This document shows, in pieces, positions 17,460 through 27,106 of a stretch of 64,000 bases of DNA (within the stretch, counting starts at the first letter, position 1; each line of letters starts with the position of its first letter). Location of the stretch: contig DAONFG010000011.1 in NCBI GenBank assembly GCA_035403465.1, positions 1 through 64,000 on the forward strand, given 5' to 3'. Made by a program: the position numbers and the translations under genes. The notes below the pieces were generated by a model that saw only the letters and a program-made list of their open reading frames with translations, was not told where the DNA came from and did no database searches. The DNA comes from JAAYBQ01 sp035403465. Lineage in GTDB: Bacteria; Spirochaetota; UBA4802; UBA5550.

Positions 17460-18443
17460 TTACTTCAGAAGTTTGCTGTTCCTGCTGTAGAAATCTTTAA
17501 CAACTGCAAGCGGCACCGTGTAGTCCTGCCTCGCGTTCCACATGAGGTATCCCCTGATTTCAGATTCATGCACGGCCCTGATCTGCTCTGCAATGTATTT
17601 ATCATAAGGCATATCATAGAGTTTCATTTTAAATGCCTGTATATATGACACGATCTGGGCGTTCTTAACGCGTTCCTTTGCTTTTTTTGATGTGATGAAT
17701 ACAGTGTAATAAGGGTCCTTCATGAGCTTTTTGCTCCAGGTGTAATGTGAAGGATAGGCCATGGGGCATATGATATCTGCAACCTTGTCAAGGCTTTCCA
17801 TCCTCTGGCCGATCTGGTCATGAACGTTAAGCGGGATTCTTCCGAATACATCAACGGCAATCTTCACATTGTATTTTTTAAGCTGCTCCCTTGCCCTGCT
17901 GATAAAACCCTCGATAAACGCGTACCTGTCGGCGTTTTTGAGCGCTTTGTTCCTGCTGGAATCGTTGAACCTGATGTAGTCGAACTGGATCTCTTTAAAA
18001 CCGTTTTTGCATGCGCTCTCTGCCACATCCAGTCTTTCCTGGATATACTCCGCACTTACCGGCCAGTTTTTAAGGCCGTCGGGGAACATTACCACCCTGG
18101 CAATGGGGTGAATGCCGTTATCCTTACAGTATTGAACGTTTTCTGCCGGGACTATGCACTTCGCGTATTTAGCGCTCTGGACATCTATGACAAAGCAGTT
18201 GATCTTTGCCGCTTTGGCCATCTCTACAAAAGTCTGCAGTTTAGCCAGTTTGTTCGCGCTGTCGACTGTGAGGTAGATTCCCCTGTAGAATTCCGGGAAG
18301 AAGTCGTTATCCTTCACCTGCGTGATTCCGGAGTCTGATACGATGCCTTTATTTATATTCTGTGCGCTGATATAATTTACTGTAAAAATTCCTGCAACTG
18401 CGAGCACAACAATAACGCAGGAGACAAATATGAGCTTTTTCAT
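17460..18443 (-). CDS. DUF4015 putative glycoside-hydrolase-like protein
   Basis: A 327-residue protein with an N-terminal signal or anchor (residues 3-23), then a DUF4015-type TIM-barrel: FYRGIYLTVDSANK, INCFVIDVQSAKYAKC, KEIQFDYIRFND, VAVDVFGRIPL-like segments and CPMAYPSHY. The family is predicted to hydrolyse glycans and is exported. Catalytic acids are likely among the Asp residues in FDYIRF and the VDVF strand, by analogy only. It stands alone, with a minus-strand TTGACA (complement of 18514-18519) upstream. Confidence 0.8.
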   Translation of the reverse strand: MKKLIFVSCVIVVLAVAGIFTVNYISAQNINKGIVSDSGITQVKDNDFFPEFYRGIYLTVDSANKLAKLQTFVEMAKAAKINCFVIDVQSAKYAKCIVPAENVQYCKDNGIHPIARVVMFPDGLKNWPVSAEYIQERLDVAESACKNGFKEIQFDYIRFNDSSRNKALKNADRYAFIEGFISRAREQLKKYNVKIAVDVFGRIPLNVHDQIGQRMESLDKVADIICPMAYPSHYTWSKKLMKDPYYTVFITSKKAKERVKNAQIVSYIQAFKMKLYDMPYDKYIAEQIRAVHESEIRGYLMWNARQDYTVPLAVVKDFYSRNSKLLK

Positions 18444-18620
18444 CTTAACCTCGGGGCTGTTTTTATCTATATCGACAACAGCAGCAAACTCATTTTTATT
18501 TTTCCGGGGATTTTGTCAAAATTTATTTTATACGACCTTGACATTCATCATTATTTATGTGTATGTCGGATAGATTTAACATCCAGTAGAGCTCAATAAA
18601 TTAAAATACCCGGGTATAAC

Positions 18621-20393
18621 TTGAATCTTTCAAAAGATACAATTGAATATGTACGTGAAAGGGCTAAAATAGAGGATATTGCACAGAAATATGTTCCCAG
18701 CCTGAAAAAGCAGGGGAGGAACTATGTCGGCCTGTGCCCTTTTCACAAGGAAAAGACCCCTTCATTTTCAGTATCCCCGGAAAAACAGATGTTCCATTGT
18801 TTCGGGTGCAACGTCGGGGGTAATGTCTTCACCTTCCTTTCAAAAATAGAAAATATTTCATTCCCTGAGAGTGTAAAGCGTGCTGCGGATATCTGCGGGG
18901 TACACATAGAATACGACACCGGGAAAACTGCCGGCTCCGTTGAAACCATCAGGCGCCTTAACCTCTATGCAATGAATTACTACAGCAACTATTATTATTC
19001 ATCAGAAGGCAGGGCGGGCAGGGAGTACCTTTTAAAGCGCGGTGTGAACGAAGAGTCCGCTAAAAAATTCAGGCTGGGGATGTCGCCCGATTCATGGGAC
19101 AAACTCGCATCTGCCCTGGTAAAAAACAGGGCGGACATGGAGGTCGCAGAAAAGGCCGGGCTCGTGGGAAAGTCGTCAAAGACCGGGAACTATATAGATA
19201 AATTCCGCAACAGGGTGATGTTCCCCATATTTGACAGGAGCGGCAACGTGGTAGCTTTCGGCGGGAGATCCATGAGCAACGAGCAGCAGCCCAAGTATCT
19301 CAACTCGCCTGAATCTGAAGTATTCCAGAAACGGAACATCCTCTACGGACTCAATTTTGCCATGGATGAAATCAGGCAGATGGACAGGGCGATAATTGTT
19401 GAAGGCTACCTTGATGTAATCGGCTGCCACCAGTTCGGGATTAAAAACGTCGTGGCACCGCTCGGGACAGCCCTTACTGAAAATCATATAAGGCAGCTCT
19501 CCCAGCTGTGTAACGAGATCATTATGCTTTTCGATTCGGATTCAGCGGGGGTAAATGCGTCGCTCCGGTCAATCGAAACATCAGAGTCCTTTAATGTTGA
19601 GATCAGGATAGCCACTCTACCGGATAAGGACCCCTTTGATTTTGTCATGAACCATGATGTGCGTGAGCTGATGATACATATTGATAAAGCTCTAAAACCT
19701 GTTGATTTCCGGATACTTAATACTATAGAAGCGAACAGGGGTAAAAATAAAATCGCCGTCTTAAAAATACTTTTCGGAATCATCGAAAATATAGAACTTC
19801 TTTCAGAACGCGATATATATTTAAAAAAGATCAGTGAACTGCTTCAGCTTGATGAAAATTCGGTCAGGGGTGATTTTTCATCTCATTTAAAAAACAGGAA
19901 CGTCAAAGAACGCACTGAATCTCCGGAAACTGTTCATCCGGACTATGAAACTAAAATATTCAGGGACCTTATCGCGCTGGTTCTGAAACATCCTGAAATT
20001 GCGGGTGATGTAATTATTGATTTCAGCGGCGAGAGTATCGGTGACCAGGTCGCTGCAAAAATTTTTGGTGTAATATGTAAACTGTACCAGGATGAAAATG
20101 AGCTTAAAATTGATAAAATATTTGACTTTTTCCCTGATGGATTAGAAATGGACTTTTTGAATAGCGCAATTCAAAATGAAACATCAATCGAAGATCCGAA
20201 AGCCGCATATACCGAAATTTATGTTAATTTAAAATTACATAAAATTAATAAAAAAATAACTGATTACGCCGAAAAGATAAGGAATTCAGGCAGCGACAGG
20301 CTTGAGTATCTGGCTGAACTGGAAATACTCAGACGCGAAAAAGAAAAACTAACCAGCTATATGTATAACAAGGGATCAGTCCGTAAAGACTGA
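18621..20393 (+). CDS. dnaG: DNA primase
   Basis: A 590-residue replication primase that makes RNA primers at the fork. The CHC2 zinc finger uses Cys39, His42, Cys60 and Cys63. The primase core has the RNAP-basic region FRNRVMFPIFD and FGGRSM, and the Toprim motifs IIVEGYLDVI and LFDSDSAG. The C-terminal part is the less conserved helicase-binding region. The start is TTG, with no strong ribosome-binding site. It lies directly before rpoD, the classic macromolecular-synthesis pair, although rpsU is missing upstream here. Confidence 0.96.
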   Translation: MNLSKDTIEYVRERAKIEDIAQKYVPSLKKQGRNYVGLCPFHKEKTPSFSVSPEKQMFHCFGCNVGGNVFTFLSKIENISFPESVKRAADICGVHIEYDTGKTAGSVETIRRLNLYAMNYYSNYYYSSEGRAGREYLLKRGVNEESAKKFRLGMSPDSWDKLASALVKNRADMEVAEKAGLVGKSSKTGNYIDKFRNRVMFPIFDRSGNVVAFGGRSMSNEQQPKYLNSPESEVFQKRNILYGLNFAMDEIRQMDRAIIVEGYLDVIGCHQFGIKNVVAPLGTALTENHIRQLSQLCNEIIMLFDSDSAGVNASLRSIETSESFNVEIRIATLPDKDPFDFVMNHDVRELMIHIDKALKPVDFRILNTIEANRGKNKIAVLKILFGIIENIELLSERDIYLKKISELLQLDENSVRGDFSSHLKNRNVKERTESPETVHPDYETKIFRDLIALVLKHPEIAGDVIIDFSGESIGDQVAAKIFGVICKLYQDENELKIDKIFDFFPDGLEMDFLNSAIQNETSIEDPKAAYTEIYVNLKLHKINKKITDYAEKIRNSGSDRLEYLAELEILRREKEKLTSYMYNKGSVRKD

Positions 20394-20514
20394 TGCTGCG
20401 GGCAGCCAGGCTATGCTGCGCGGCTTAAACCGGTCCGGCGCAGTCAGTTTACGGTACCTGCCGTGATTTTCACCGGACTTCATTGTAAATAATATTTAAC
20501 AGGGAATACTTGAT

Positions 20515-22281
20515 ATGAGCAAAAATGACCTTGTATTGGAAAACATTGCCGAAGTAAAAAAACTGATCGAGTTGGGCAAAGCCAATAATGAAGTAACATA
20601 TGATGAAATAAATGATATACTCCCTGATAAACTTCTTAATTCAGATAAGATTGATGATATTTTCATCCTGCTGAACCAGATGGGGATTGAGGTTGTTGAG
20701 GAATCAACAAGGAAGTCCCTCCCCGAAATGATGAGCAAGAAAAAGGCGGCACCGGCAAGGAAGTCCGCTTCATCGACAGAGGATACATCGCATGTTGATG
20801 ACCCCATCAGGTTATACCTTAAGGAAATCGGAAAGGTGTCACTGCTTTCCGGTGAACAGGAGGTTGACCTTGCCAAGCGTATCGAAGAGGGTGAAATCCT
20901 TATCGAGAAGGCTGTAATAACATCGACCCTCCTGATAAATGAACTCATTAAGAATCACCCGAAAGTCCAGCAGGGCAAAATCAAGCTTACCGAGATTCTC
21001 AGGATTAACCGGCTCTATTATTTTTCATCGGTGGATCTTTCTGACCTTGACAAGAAGTATAACCTGAAGATGAAGACTATCGTCGAAGAGGACTCGAAAG
21101 TAATCAAGCTCCAGAACAAGATGAGGCGCTACGACGAGGAGTCCCCCGAGGCCGCAAAAATTAAAGATGACATCAGCAAGTCACGTGAAAAAATACGCAA
21201 CTCGGTCGAGGAGCTGGAGATCAGCGAAGACGAAATCAGCAAGATGTCGCACAAGATCCAGTCCATGGTGAAGAGGATTGATGAAACCTACAAGTTCTTC
21301 CACGAGATTGAGCAGATCTACACCAAGGATATCAAGGAGCTTAAGCACTACGCGAGAAAGGTTGAGAAGGACGAGGATATTGACCAGATCATCAAAGAGC
21401 TGAAGCTAGGGAACAAGGACGAGCTGCTTGAGATTGTCAAGGACGTGCGGAACAACGAGCGCAAGATACGCAGGATTGAACAGGAGGCCGGTGCAGAGGC
21501 TGATGATATCCTCGAATGGGGCAGGCAGATATCCCAGGGCCAGAGAAAAATCCAGCGCGCAAAAAAGGAACTGATCAACGCGAACCTGAGGCTGGTTGTT
21601 TCAATCGCGAAAAAATATGCAAACAGGGGCATGCATTTCTTCGACCTGATACAGGAAGGCAACATAGGCCTCATAAAGGCTGTTGATAAATTCGAATACC
21701 GTAAGGGCTACAAGTTTTCAACATACGCAACATGGTGGATCAGGCAGGCCATAACAAGGGCTATTTCGGACCAGGCCAGGACTATCCGTGTACCCGTGCA
21801 CATGATCGAGCAGATCAACAAGGTCATGCGTGAAACAAGGCTCTTCCAGCAGGAGTTCGGGCGTGAGCCCAATCCCGAGGAACTGGCTGACAGGCTGGGC
21901 TGGCCGGTGGCAAAAGTCAAGGCCGTGAAGAATGTTGCAAGGGAGCCCATATCTCTTGAAACACCAGTGGGCGAAGAAGAGGACTCACTCCTTGGAGATT
22001 TCATAGAAGATAAAGATGTTGATTCCCCGGCTAACACCGCTGCTCACAGGCTTCTTAATGAGCAGATCAATTCTGTTTTAAATACACTCCCGGCGCGTGA
22101 ACAGAAGGTCATCAGGATGAGGTTTGGACTTGATGACGGCTACTCGCACACCCTTGAAGAGGTGGGCTATGTGTTCAAGGTCACACGTGAAAGGATCAGG
22201 CAGATCGAGGCAAAGGCCCTCAGGAGGCTCAGGCATCCTACCAGGGCGCGTAAACTTAAGGATTATCTTGATTATATGTAG
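20515..22281 (+). CDS. rpoD: Primary sigma factor RpoD (sigma-70)
   Basis: A 588-residue housekeeping sigma factor. The N-terminus is region 1.1 (residues 1-70). DDPIRLYLKEIGKVSLLS marks region 1.2. A long non-conserved helical insert (about 150-330) separates it from region 2, with HFFDLIQEGNIGLIKAVDKF and FSTYATWWIRQAITRAI. Region 4 ends the protein with TLEEVGYVFKVTRERIRQIE. RERIRQIE is the -35 recognition helix. It is co-oriented with dnaG, 121 bases downstream. Confidence 0.97.
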   Translation: MSKNDLVLENIAEVKKLIELGKANNEVTYDEINDILPDKLLNSDKIDDIFILLNQMGIEVVEESTRKSLPEMMSKKKAAPARKSASSTEDTSHVDDPIRLYLKEIGKVSLLSGEQEVDLAKRIEEGEILIEKAVITSTLLINELIKNHPKVQQGKIKLTEILRINRLYYFSSVDLSDLDKKYNLKMKTIVEEDSKVIKLQNKMRRYDEESPEAAKIKDDISKSREKIRNSVEELEISEDEISKMSHKIQSMVKRIDETYKFFHEIEQIYTKDIKELKHYARKVEKDEDIDQIIKELKLGNKDELLEIVKDVRNNERKIRRIEQEAGAEADDILEWGRQISQGQRKIQRAKKELINANLRLVVSIAKKYANRGMHFFDLIQEGNIGLIKAVDKFEYRKGYKFSTYATWWIRQAITRAISDQARTIRVPVHMIEQINKVMRETRLFQQEFGREPNPEELADRLGWPVAKVKAVKNVAREPISLETPVGEEEDSLLGDFIEDKDVDSPANTAAHRLLNEQINSVLNTLPAREQKVIRMRFGLDDGYSHTLEEVGYVFKVTRERIRQIEAKALRRLRHPTRARKLKDYLDYM

Positions 22282-22339
22282 GATTCCATTGTGAGGTTAT
22301 TATGCTTCAGTTTTTAGAAGGATAATAATACCGGATCAG

Positions 22340-24694
22340 ATGATAAAAGCTTACAGCAAAATCAAAAAGATTACCATAATCGGCGCAGGATCATGGGGCA
22401 CGGCAGTTGCGAAGGTGATAGCCGAGAACCGTCCTGATCTCCTGGTGCTGATGTGGGCGTATGAAAAAGCCACTGTAAATTCCATAAACAATAAAAGCCA
22501 GAACACGGAATTCCTTCCGGGCATCAAGCTTCCCCCGAACATAAAAGCGACAAATCACCTGTCAGAGTCTGTGGAGAATACGCAGTGCATTATAATTGCA
22601 ACCCCTTCAAAAGTAATACCCGATACCGTAAGCAAGCTTTCGCATGTTTTAAAAGATGATATTCCCCTTGCTTACCTGACCAAGGGTTTCTGCAGAATCG
22701 GCACTGATATACTGACTATATCCCAGGCTATCGCGAAGGTAATGCCTTCGCGATCTGAAAGGATAACATGCATATACGGGCCCAGTCACGCAGAAGAGGT
22801 CGTGGAATACTACCATACCTGCCTCACCGTGGCCGGGAAATCGGCTCATGACAGAAAATTTTTCATGGACCTGCTCAATTGCGATTTCCTTTCATGCAGG
22901 GAGACTGCTGACATTATAGGGGTCGACCTTGGGGGCACACTTAAGAATCCCGCGGCGATCGCTGCAGGAATTATAAGCAAACTTCCGCGTTGCGGGGATA
23001 ACCTTGCAGGCGCGCTCATGGCCGAGTCATTGAAGGAGATGCTCAGGCTGGGACGCGTAATGGGTGGCCTGGCTGAAACAATTGTTGACATTACCGGTAC
23101 AGGGGATCTTGTCGCAACTGCACTTAGCGACCACAGCAGGAACAGGAGGTTCGGGAAGGAGATAGCTGGGCAGATACTTGAAAAGGGGACCACGCTCAGC
23201 ATGACGGATAAAATTTACCTGAGGCTGAACCCGGATTATGTACTGGAAAAAATGGCAAAGAACCTGAGTTACCTTGCAGAGGGGGCCTATGCCATAGAAC
23301 CGCTCATGGAGCTCGCTGAACGTTATTCCGTAGCCATACCAGTGTACAGGTCCCTTTACGAAGTCCTGCTGAACAAGAAGGAGCCCTCGCTTCTCATTGA
23401 AACAATCAAGGACCCTGACCGTTTTGACGAGATATATGCAACATCCAAGATGCACGTGAAAGAAAAGAAGAAAGGCCTGGAACAGGTAACAGGAAAGTAC
23501 TTTAAAAAAATCATACTGGCTAAAATTATAGAGAAATACCTTCCGGCCTCACCGGAGCATGTCGCAGAAAGGATGAATATTGTTGCACACCTTAAATCGC
23601 TGATTTATGGAAAGGACGGCAGCGATACTGCACGTTTTTTCAAAAACGAGGTCAAGCTGATAGCCTCCCTGAATACGAATAACGCCGAAAAGGTGCTGGG
23701 TAAACTCTCGGCGATGTACCTGAAACAGATCTCGGATCACAACAGCGTCCTTATGAGCAGGTTTTTCCTGAAGGTGCTCAATTTTATCTATGTCAAGAAC
23801 AGGATGCTCGGTTATAAAAACCGGATAAAGATAACCGGGGAGATTCACAGGATATTTAATATAAAAGAAAGGTTCAATACTCTTTATGTGATGCGTCATA
23901 AAAATACGTATGATTTTTTCTATTATCTTTATGCAATAAACAGGAATTCGTTTTCCCTCCCCAGGTTCTTTGTCCCGGACATGGTTAAGCCCGGCTTCCT
24001 GTACAGGTATATACTCAGAAGAAGCGGGGGATTTATTGTCCATACGTCAAAGTTCGAGAACCATATATACAGGGAGTGCCTGATACAGTATCTTTCGGCC
24101 CTTATCAGCCACGGCGTACCCGTACTGTTTTTCCCTGAACTTAAACCTGCGACAGAATCTGTTATATCAACACTGGGTGAAAACTTTTTCCAGCTGCTTA
24201 ACGAGGTGATGTTCCAGGAATCTACCGAGATTGCCCTTGTGCCTGCAGAAATCAGCTACAACAACCTTGTTAATGAGTCAGCCGCAAGGCCTGTGCTGAA
24301 AGAGGCCGTAACGATAAATTTTTCAAACCCGGTATTCCTTTCCGATTTTACCCGGGAGTCGAACATGCTTGTTTCGGTGCCCGACTATATACGCGAAGTG
24401 TGGATAGCGGATGAAATAATCCTGTCCCACCACATACTGTGCGGTATGATTGAAGAGAGCAATTTTGTTATCCAGACAGACAAACTGAAAAAAGGTATCA
24501 ACAAATACATGAATTCCAAGGGCATTGTTATAGACAAAAACCGGAAACAGATATTTCACGATGGTATGAAATTCCTCGTGAAGAACGGGATCGTAAGCAG
24601 GAAGGATAACTATATCATGTGCATCGAGAATGAGACTGTAAAAAGATATTCAGCAATTATTAAAATGAAGGCAGCATCAGCAGATCTGAAGTAA
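22340..24694 (+). CDS. gpsA: Fusion of glycerol-3-phosphate dehydrogenase (GpsA) with a PlsB-like acyltransferase domain
   Basis: A 784-residue protein. Residues 10-335 are GpsA, which reduces dihydroxyacetone phosphate to sn-glycerol-3-phosphate: GAGSWGT at 15-21, the catalytic-lysine motif GGTLKNPAAIAAG near 196-208, and ITGTGDLVAT. Residues about 400-780 resemble a glycerolipid acyltransferase, with the HX4D motif His520-Asp525 (RHKNTYDF), RRSGGFIV and LVPAEISYNN. The usual third motif (EGGRSRTG or FPEGTRS) is replaced by FPELKPATES. The fusion would make and then acylate glycerol-3-phosphate, the first step of phospholipid synthesis, if the second half is active. Single enzymes are about 330 and 800 residues. 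Confidence 0.85.
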   Translation: MIKAYSKIKKITIIGAGSWGTAVAKVIAENRPDLLVLMWAYEKATVNSINNKSQNTEFLPGIKLPPNIKATNHLSESVENTQCIIIATPSKVIPDTVSKLSHVLKDDIPLAYLTKGFCRIGTDILTISQAIAKVMPSRSERITCIYGPSHAEEVVEYYHTCLTVAGKSAHDRKFFMDLLNCDFLSCRETADIIGVDLGGTLKNPAAIAAGIISKLPRCGDNLAGALMAESLKEMLRLGRVMGGLAETIVDITGTGDLVATALSDHSRNRRFGKEIAGQILEKGTTLSMTDKIYLRLNPDYVLEKMAKNLSYLAEGAYAIEPLMELAERYSVAIPVYRSLYEVLLNKKEPSLLIETIKDPDRFDEIYATSKMHVKEKKKGLEQVTGKYFKKIILAKIIEKYLPASPEHVAERMNIVAHLKSLIYGKDGSDTARFFKNEVKLIASLNTNNAEKVLGKLSAMYLKQISDHNSVLMSRFFLKVLNFIYVKNRMLGYKNRIKITGEIHRIFNIKERFNTLYVMRHKNTYDFFYYLYAINRNSFSLPRFFVPDMVKPGFLYRYILRRSGGFIVHTSKFENHIYRECLIQYLSALISHGVPVLFFPELKPATESVISTLGENFFQLLNEVMFQESTEIALVPAEISYNNLVNESAARPVLKEAVTINFSNPVFLSDFTRESNMLVSVPDYIREVWIADEIILSHHILCGMIEESNFVIQTDKLKKGINKYMNSKGIVIDKNRKQIFHDGMKFLVKNGIVSRKDNYIMCIENETVKRYSAIIKMKAASADLK

Positions 24695-24703
24695 ACCCCG
24701 GAG

Positions 24704-25642
24704 TCAGATGTTTACATCGCGGCCTGCCATATTATCCTGTGCCTTAAATATATTTTCAAAAAGGTCATAGACCGTATCATTCTCCGTGTGGCTGATCTTG
24801 AAATGGTGGTGAGGAAGGACAATCCCCCTGTATGAAAAATCAAGTTTGCCCCTCTTCTGGTATTCCAGAAAGTTGTCGTATCCGTTTTTAACATTCCTGA
24901 AGAAAATCAGAAACCGTGCAAGTGATATCCTGAAAATGGAAGCCTCCTCCTTGAATAGATCGTTCAGGCGGTCCCGTATCGAATCCGACAGCCCGATCAG
25001 TGAAACAATACCTATGTTTTCAATAATATCAGTTATATACTCGAACCTGAAAAGTATTACCTGGCTGATTGAGTTTTTTTCCAGCGCAATAAAACCGCTG
25101 ATATCGACAACTACATCCTCAAAGAGATCGTTATAAAGCGGCCTGAAAATAACGTCCCCGGACCTGATTATATCCATCATGATATCCGAAAGCATATGAA
25201 ATCTTGATGGCCTGAAAAATGCGGATTCGCTCATCGTTAGAAGCGTGTATGACGCCTTTTCGGTAGTCATACTTTCGAAATATATTTTCTGCTGCCTGCC
25301 CCGTATCTCCAGCCGGTCTGTATTCCTGTAGAAGTAGGGATCCTCTTCGAGCATTTCAGCAAGGTGATCAGTGTAAGGGGCTGCGCCTGAATGCTCAATT
25401 ACATGGTGCTTCCCGTCCCTGTACCTTATGAGGATTGTGGCTTCAGCCATATTGCTTACATTAAAATTTACAAGAAAACTCCTCATGATATTGTTGCTCT
25501 TTGATCCGGGTACGGTTATTGAGCTTAAGGCATCACGTGTTTTTTCAAGTCCGGCAAGGGCGGCATCAACGGGGAGTTTGCCGTACTGCAGCTCGTCACG
25601 TAATTCTGTAAGCTTATCAGTTAGTTCTGTTATACTGTCCAT
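24704..25642 (-). CDS. Hypothetical protein downstream of folC
   Basis: A protein of about 312 residues with no family I recognise. It begins with a helical, charged segment (ITELTDKLTELRDELQYG) and continues as alternating strands and helices with no signal peptide. The ATG at 25642 is chosen, 22 bases after folC ends; a TTG at 25681 would overlap folC by 17 bases and is the alternative. It is probably co-transcribed with folC. Its 3' end abuts the end of the convergent GpsA fusion. Confidence 0.6.
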   Translation of the reverse strand: MDSITELTDKLTELRDELQYGKLPVDAALAGLEKTRDALSSITVPGSKSNNIMRSFLVNFNVSNMAEATILIRYRDGKHHVIEHSGAAPYTDHLAEMLEEDPYFYRNTDRLEIRGRQQKIYFESMTTEKASYTLLTMSESAFFRPSRFHMLSDIMMDIIRSGDVIFRPLYNDLFEDVVVDISGFIALEKNSISQVILFRFEYITDIIENIGIVSLIGLSDSIRDRLNDLFKEEASIFRISLARFLIFFRNVKNGYDNFLEYQKRGKLDFSYRGIVLPHHHFKISHTENDTVYDLFENIFKAQDNMAGRDVNI

Positions 25643-25664
25643 AATGCTTCTGCATCCCCCGTTA

Positions 25665-26951
25665 TCAGGAACTTTTTTCAATATTGCTCAACGACGATGC
25701 TACCTTTAAGGCAATGGCGTAATTCCTGAATGTGCCCGTGAATATATATGACCTGTCGCTATTATCGGCACTGATCTGACGTATTATGACACAGGGATCG
25801 TCTGCTGTCATTGAAAAAACTCCCGGTTCCGGAATAAATGCGCGCGGGTCATCCAGCTGGTAATAAATCACGGGAAATTTCAGGGCTGAAAGCATCTCCA
25901 GCAGTTCAGGTGTAGCCTTATCCTTCATAAGGGAGATTATCATTACAAGTTTATCCGGGGTATAATTTGCCTCAAGGTGTGCGGCAAGGTTTGTAATGCC
26001 TGATATATTATGCGCCGGGTCATATATTATTTCAGGTTTTCTGCACATTCTTTCATACCGGCCTGGAACTTCCGCGGTTTCAAGTGTACTGGTTATGATC
26101 TGGTGCGAAACAGACCCGAATCCTGATTTGTTGAGAAGCAGCGCTGCTGTAAGTGCCAGGCTGCAGTTCCTGGCCTGGTGCGCCGGGAGAAGGGGTGTGA
26201 AAAGTCCGGTTAAGATATCCTCATTGAATGAATAGTCGAAAGTAATGCCGTCACGCCCGGTTTTAATTCCGGATATTGAAAATTCTTCACCAAGGATGAA
26301 CAGCCCGGATTCATTTTTTAATGAGACGTTCCTGATAACATCAAGTCCGCTCTCAACGGTATTTGATGTTATCACGGGCAGTCCCGGTTTTATGATGCCG
26401 GATTTTTCATAAGCTATCTTTTCTATTGTATCACCCAGGATCCCGGTATGATCAAATGATATGTCAGTGATGATCGAGATAAGGGGATCTATAACATTTG
26501 TCGAATCAAGTCTCCCGCCAAGACCGGTCTCGATGACCGCGGCATCAACTTTCTGTTCTGCAAAATATATGAAGGCAGCCGAGGTCAGTATGTCAAAATA
26601 TGTAAGATTGTTGATCTGTTCTGAACGCAGTATTTCCTCAATTTTATCCAGGATTGTGATGAGCGCTGAATCCGCAACAGGGATGTTGTTGATCCTGATC
26701 CTTTCGTTGACATTCACAAGGTGAGGTGAGGTATAAAGCCCGGTTTTGTACCCTGCATTCCGGAGAATACAGGCAAGTATCCATGATGTTGTGCCTTTGC
26801 CGTTGGTCCCTGCTATATGGACACAGGGAAAGGATTTGTGGGGATTGCCGGCTGCTTCGAGAAGCCTGGTTATACCATCAAGATTATAATTGAGGAATGA
26901 ATTTCCCTTCTCGTTGTTGCTGTATTTTTCAAGCCGTGTTTCTATCATCAC
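25665..26951 (-). CDS. folC: Folylpolyglutamate synthase / dihydrofolate synthase
   Basis: A 428-residue Mur-ligase-type enzyme that adds glutamate to folates, and perhaps to dihydropteroate. The ATP-binding loop GTNGKGTTS is at residues 48-56. ETGLGGRLDSTNVI and the FDHTGILGDTIEKIAYEKSGI motif of the family follow, and the C-terminal DPAHN motif is present. The length is typical. It is the first gene of a two-gene minus-strand unit. Confidence 0.93.
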   Translation of the reverse strand: MMIETRLEKYSNNEKGNSFLNYNLDGITRLLEAAGNPHKSFPCVHIAGTNGKGTTSWILACILRNAGYKTGLYTSPHLVNVNERIRINNIPVADSALITILDKIEEILRSEQINNLTYFDILTSAAFIYFAEQKVDAAVIETGLGGRLDSTNVIDPLISIITDISFDHTGILGDTIEKIAYEKSGIIKPGLPVITSNTVESGLDVIRNVSLKNESGLFILGEEFSISGIKTGRDGITFDYSFNEDILTGLFTPLLPAHQARNCSLALTAALLLNKSGFGSVSHQIITSTLETAEVPGRYERMCRKPEIIYDPAHNISGITNLAAHLEANYTPDKLVMIISLMKDKATPELLEMLSALKFPVIYYQLDDPRAFIPEPGVFSMTADDPCVIIRQISADNSDRSYIFTGTFRNYAIALKVASSLSNIEKSS

Positions 26952-27046
26952 ACACCATTATAGATTGATTGGACCTGATTAACTCCCGGATGACTTATCA
27001 TCAACCACTTTTCAGGAATTATTAGCGAGATACGGGTAAAAAATAC

Positions 27047-27076
27047 TTGAACAATAATGATTGTAATATTTAATAT
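27047..27076 (+). promoter_or_regulatory. Candidate sigma-70 promoter for the selenium locus
   Basis: TTGAAC (27047-27052) and TAATAT (27071-27076), 18 bases apart, about 30 bases before the yedE start, in an AT-rich gap. Confidence 0.4.
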
Positions 27077-27106
27077 GATAAATCAATAAAATATATAGGT
27101 GCTATT

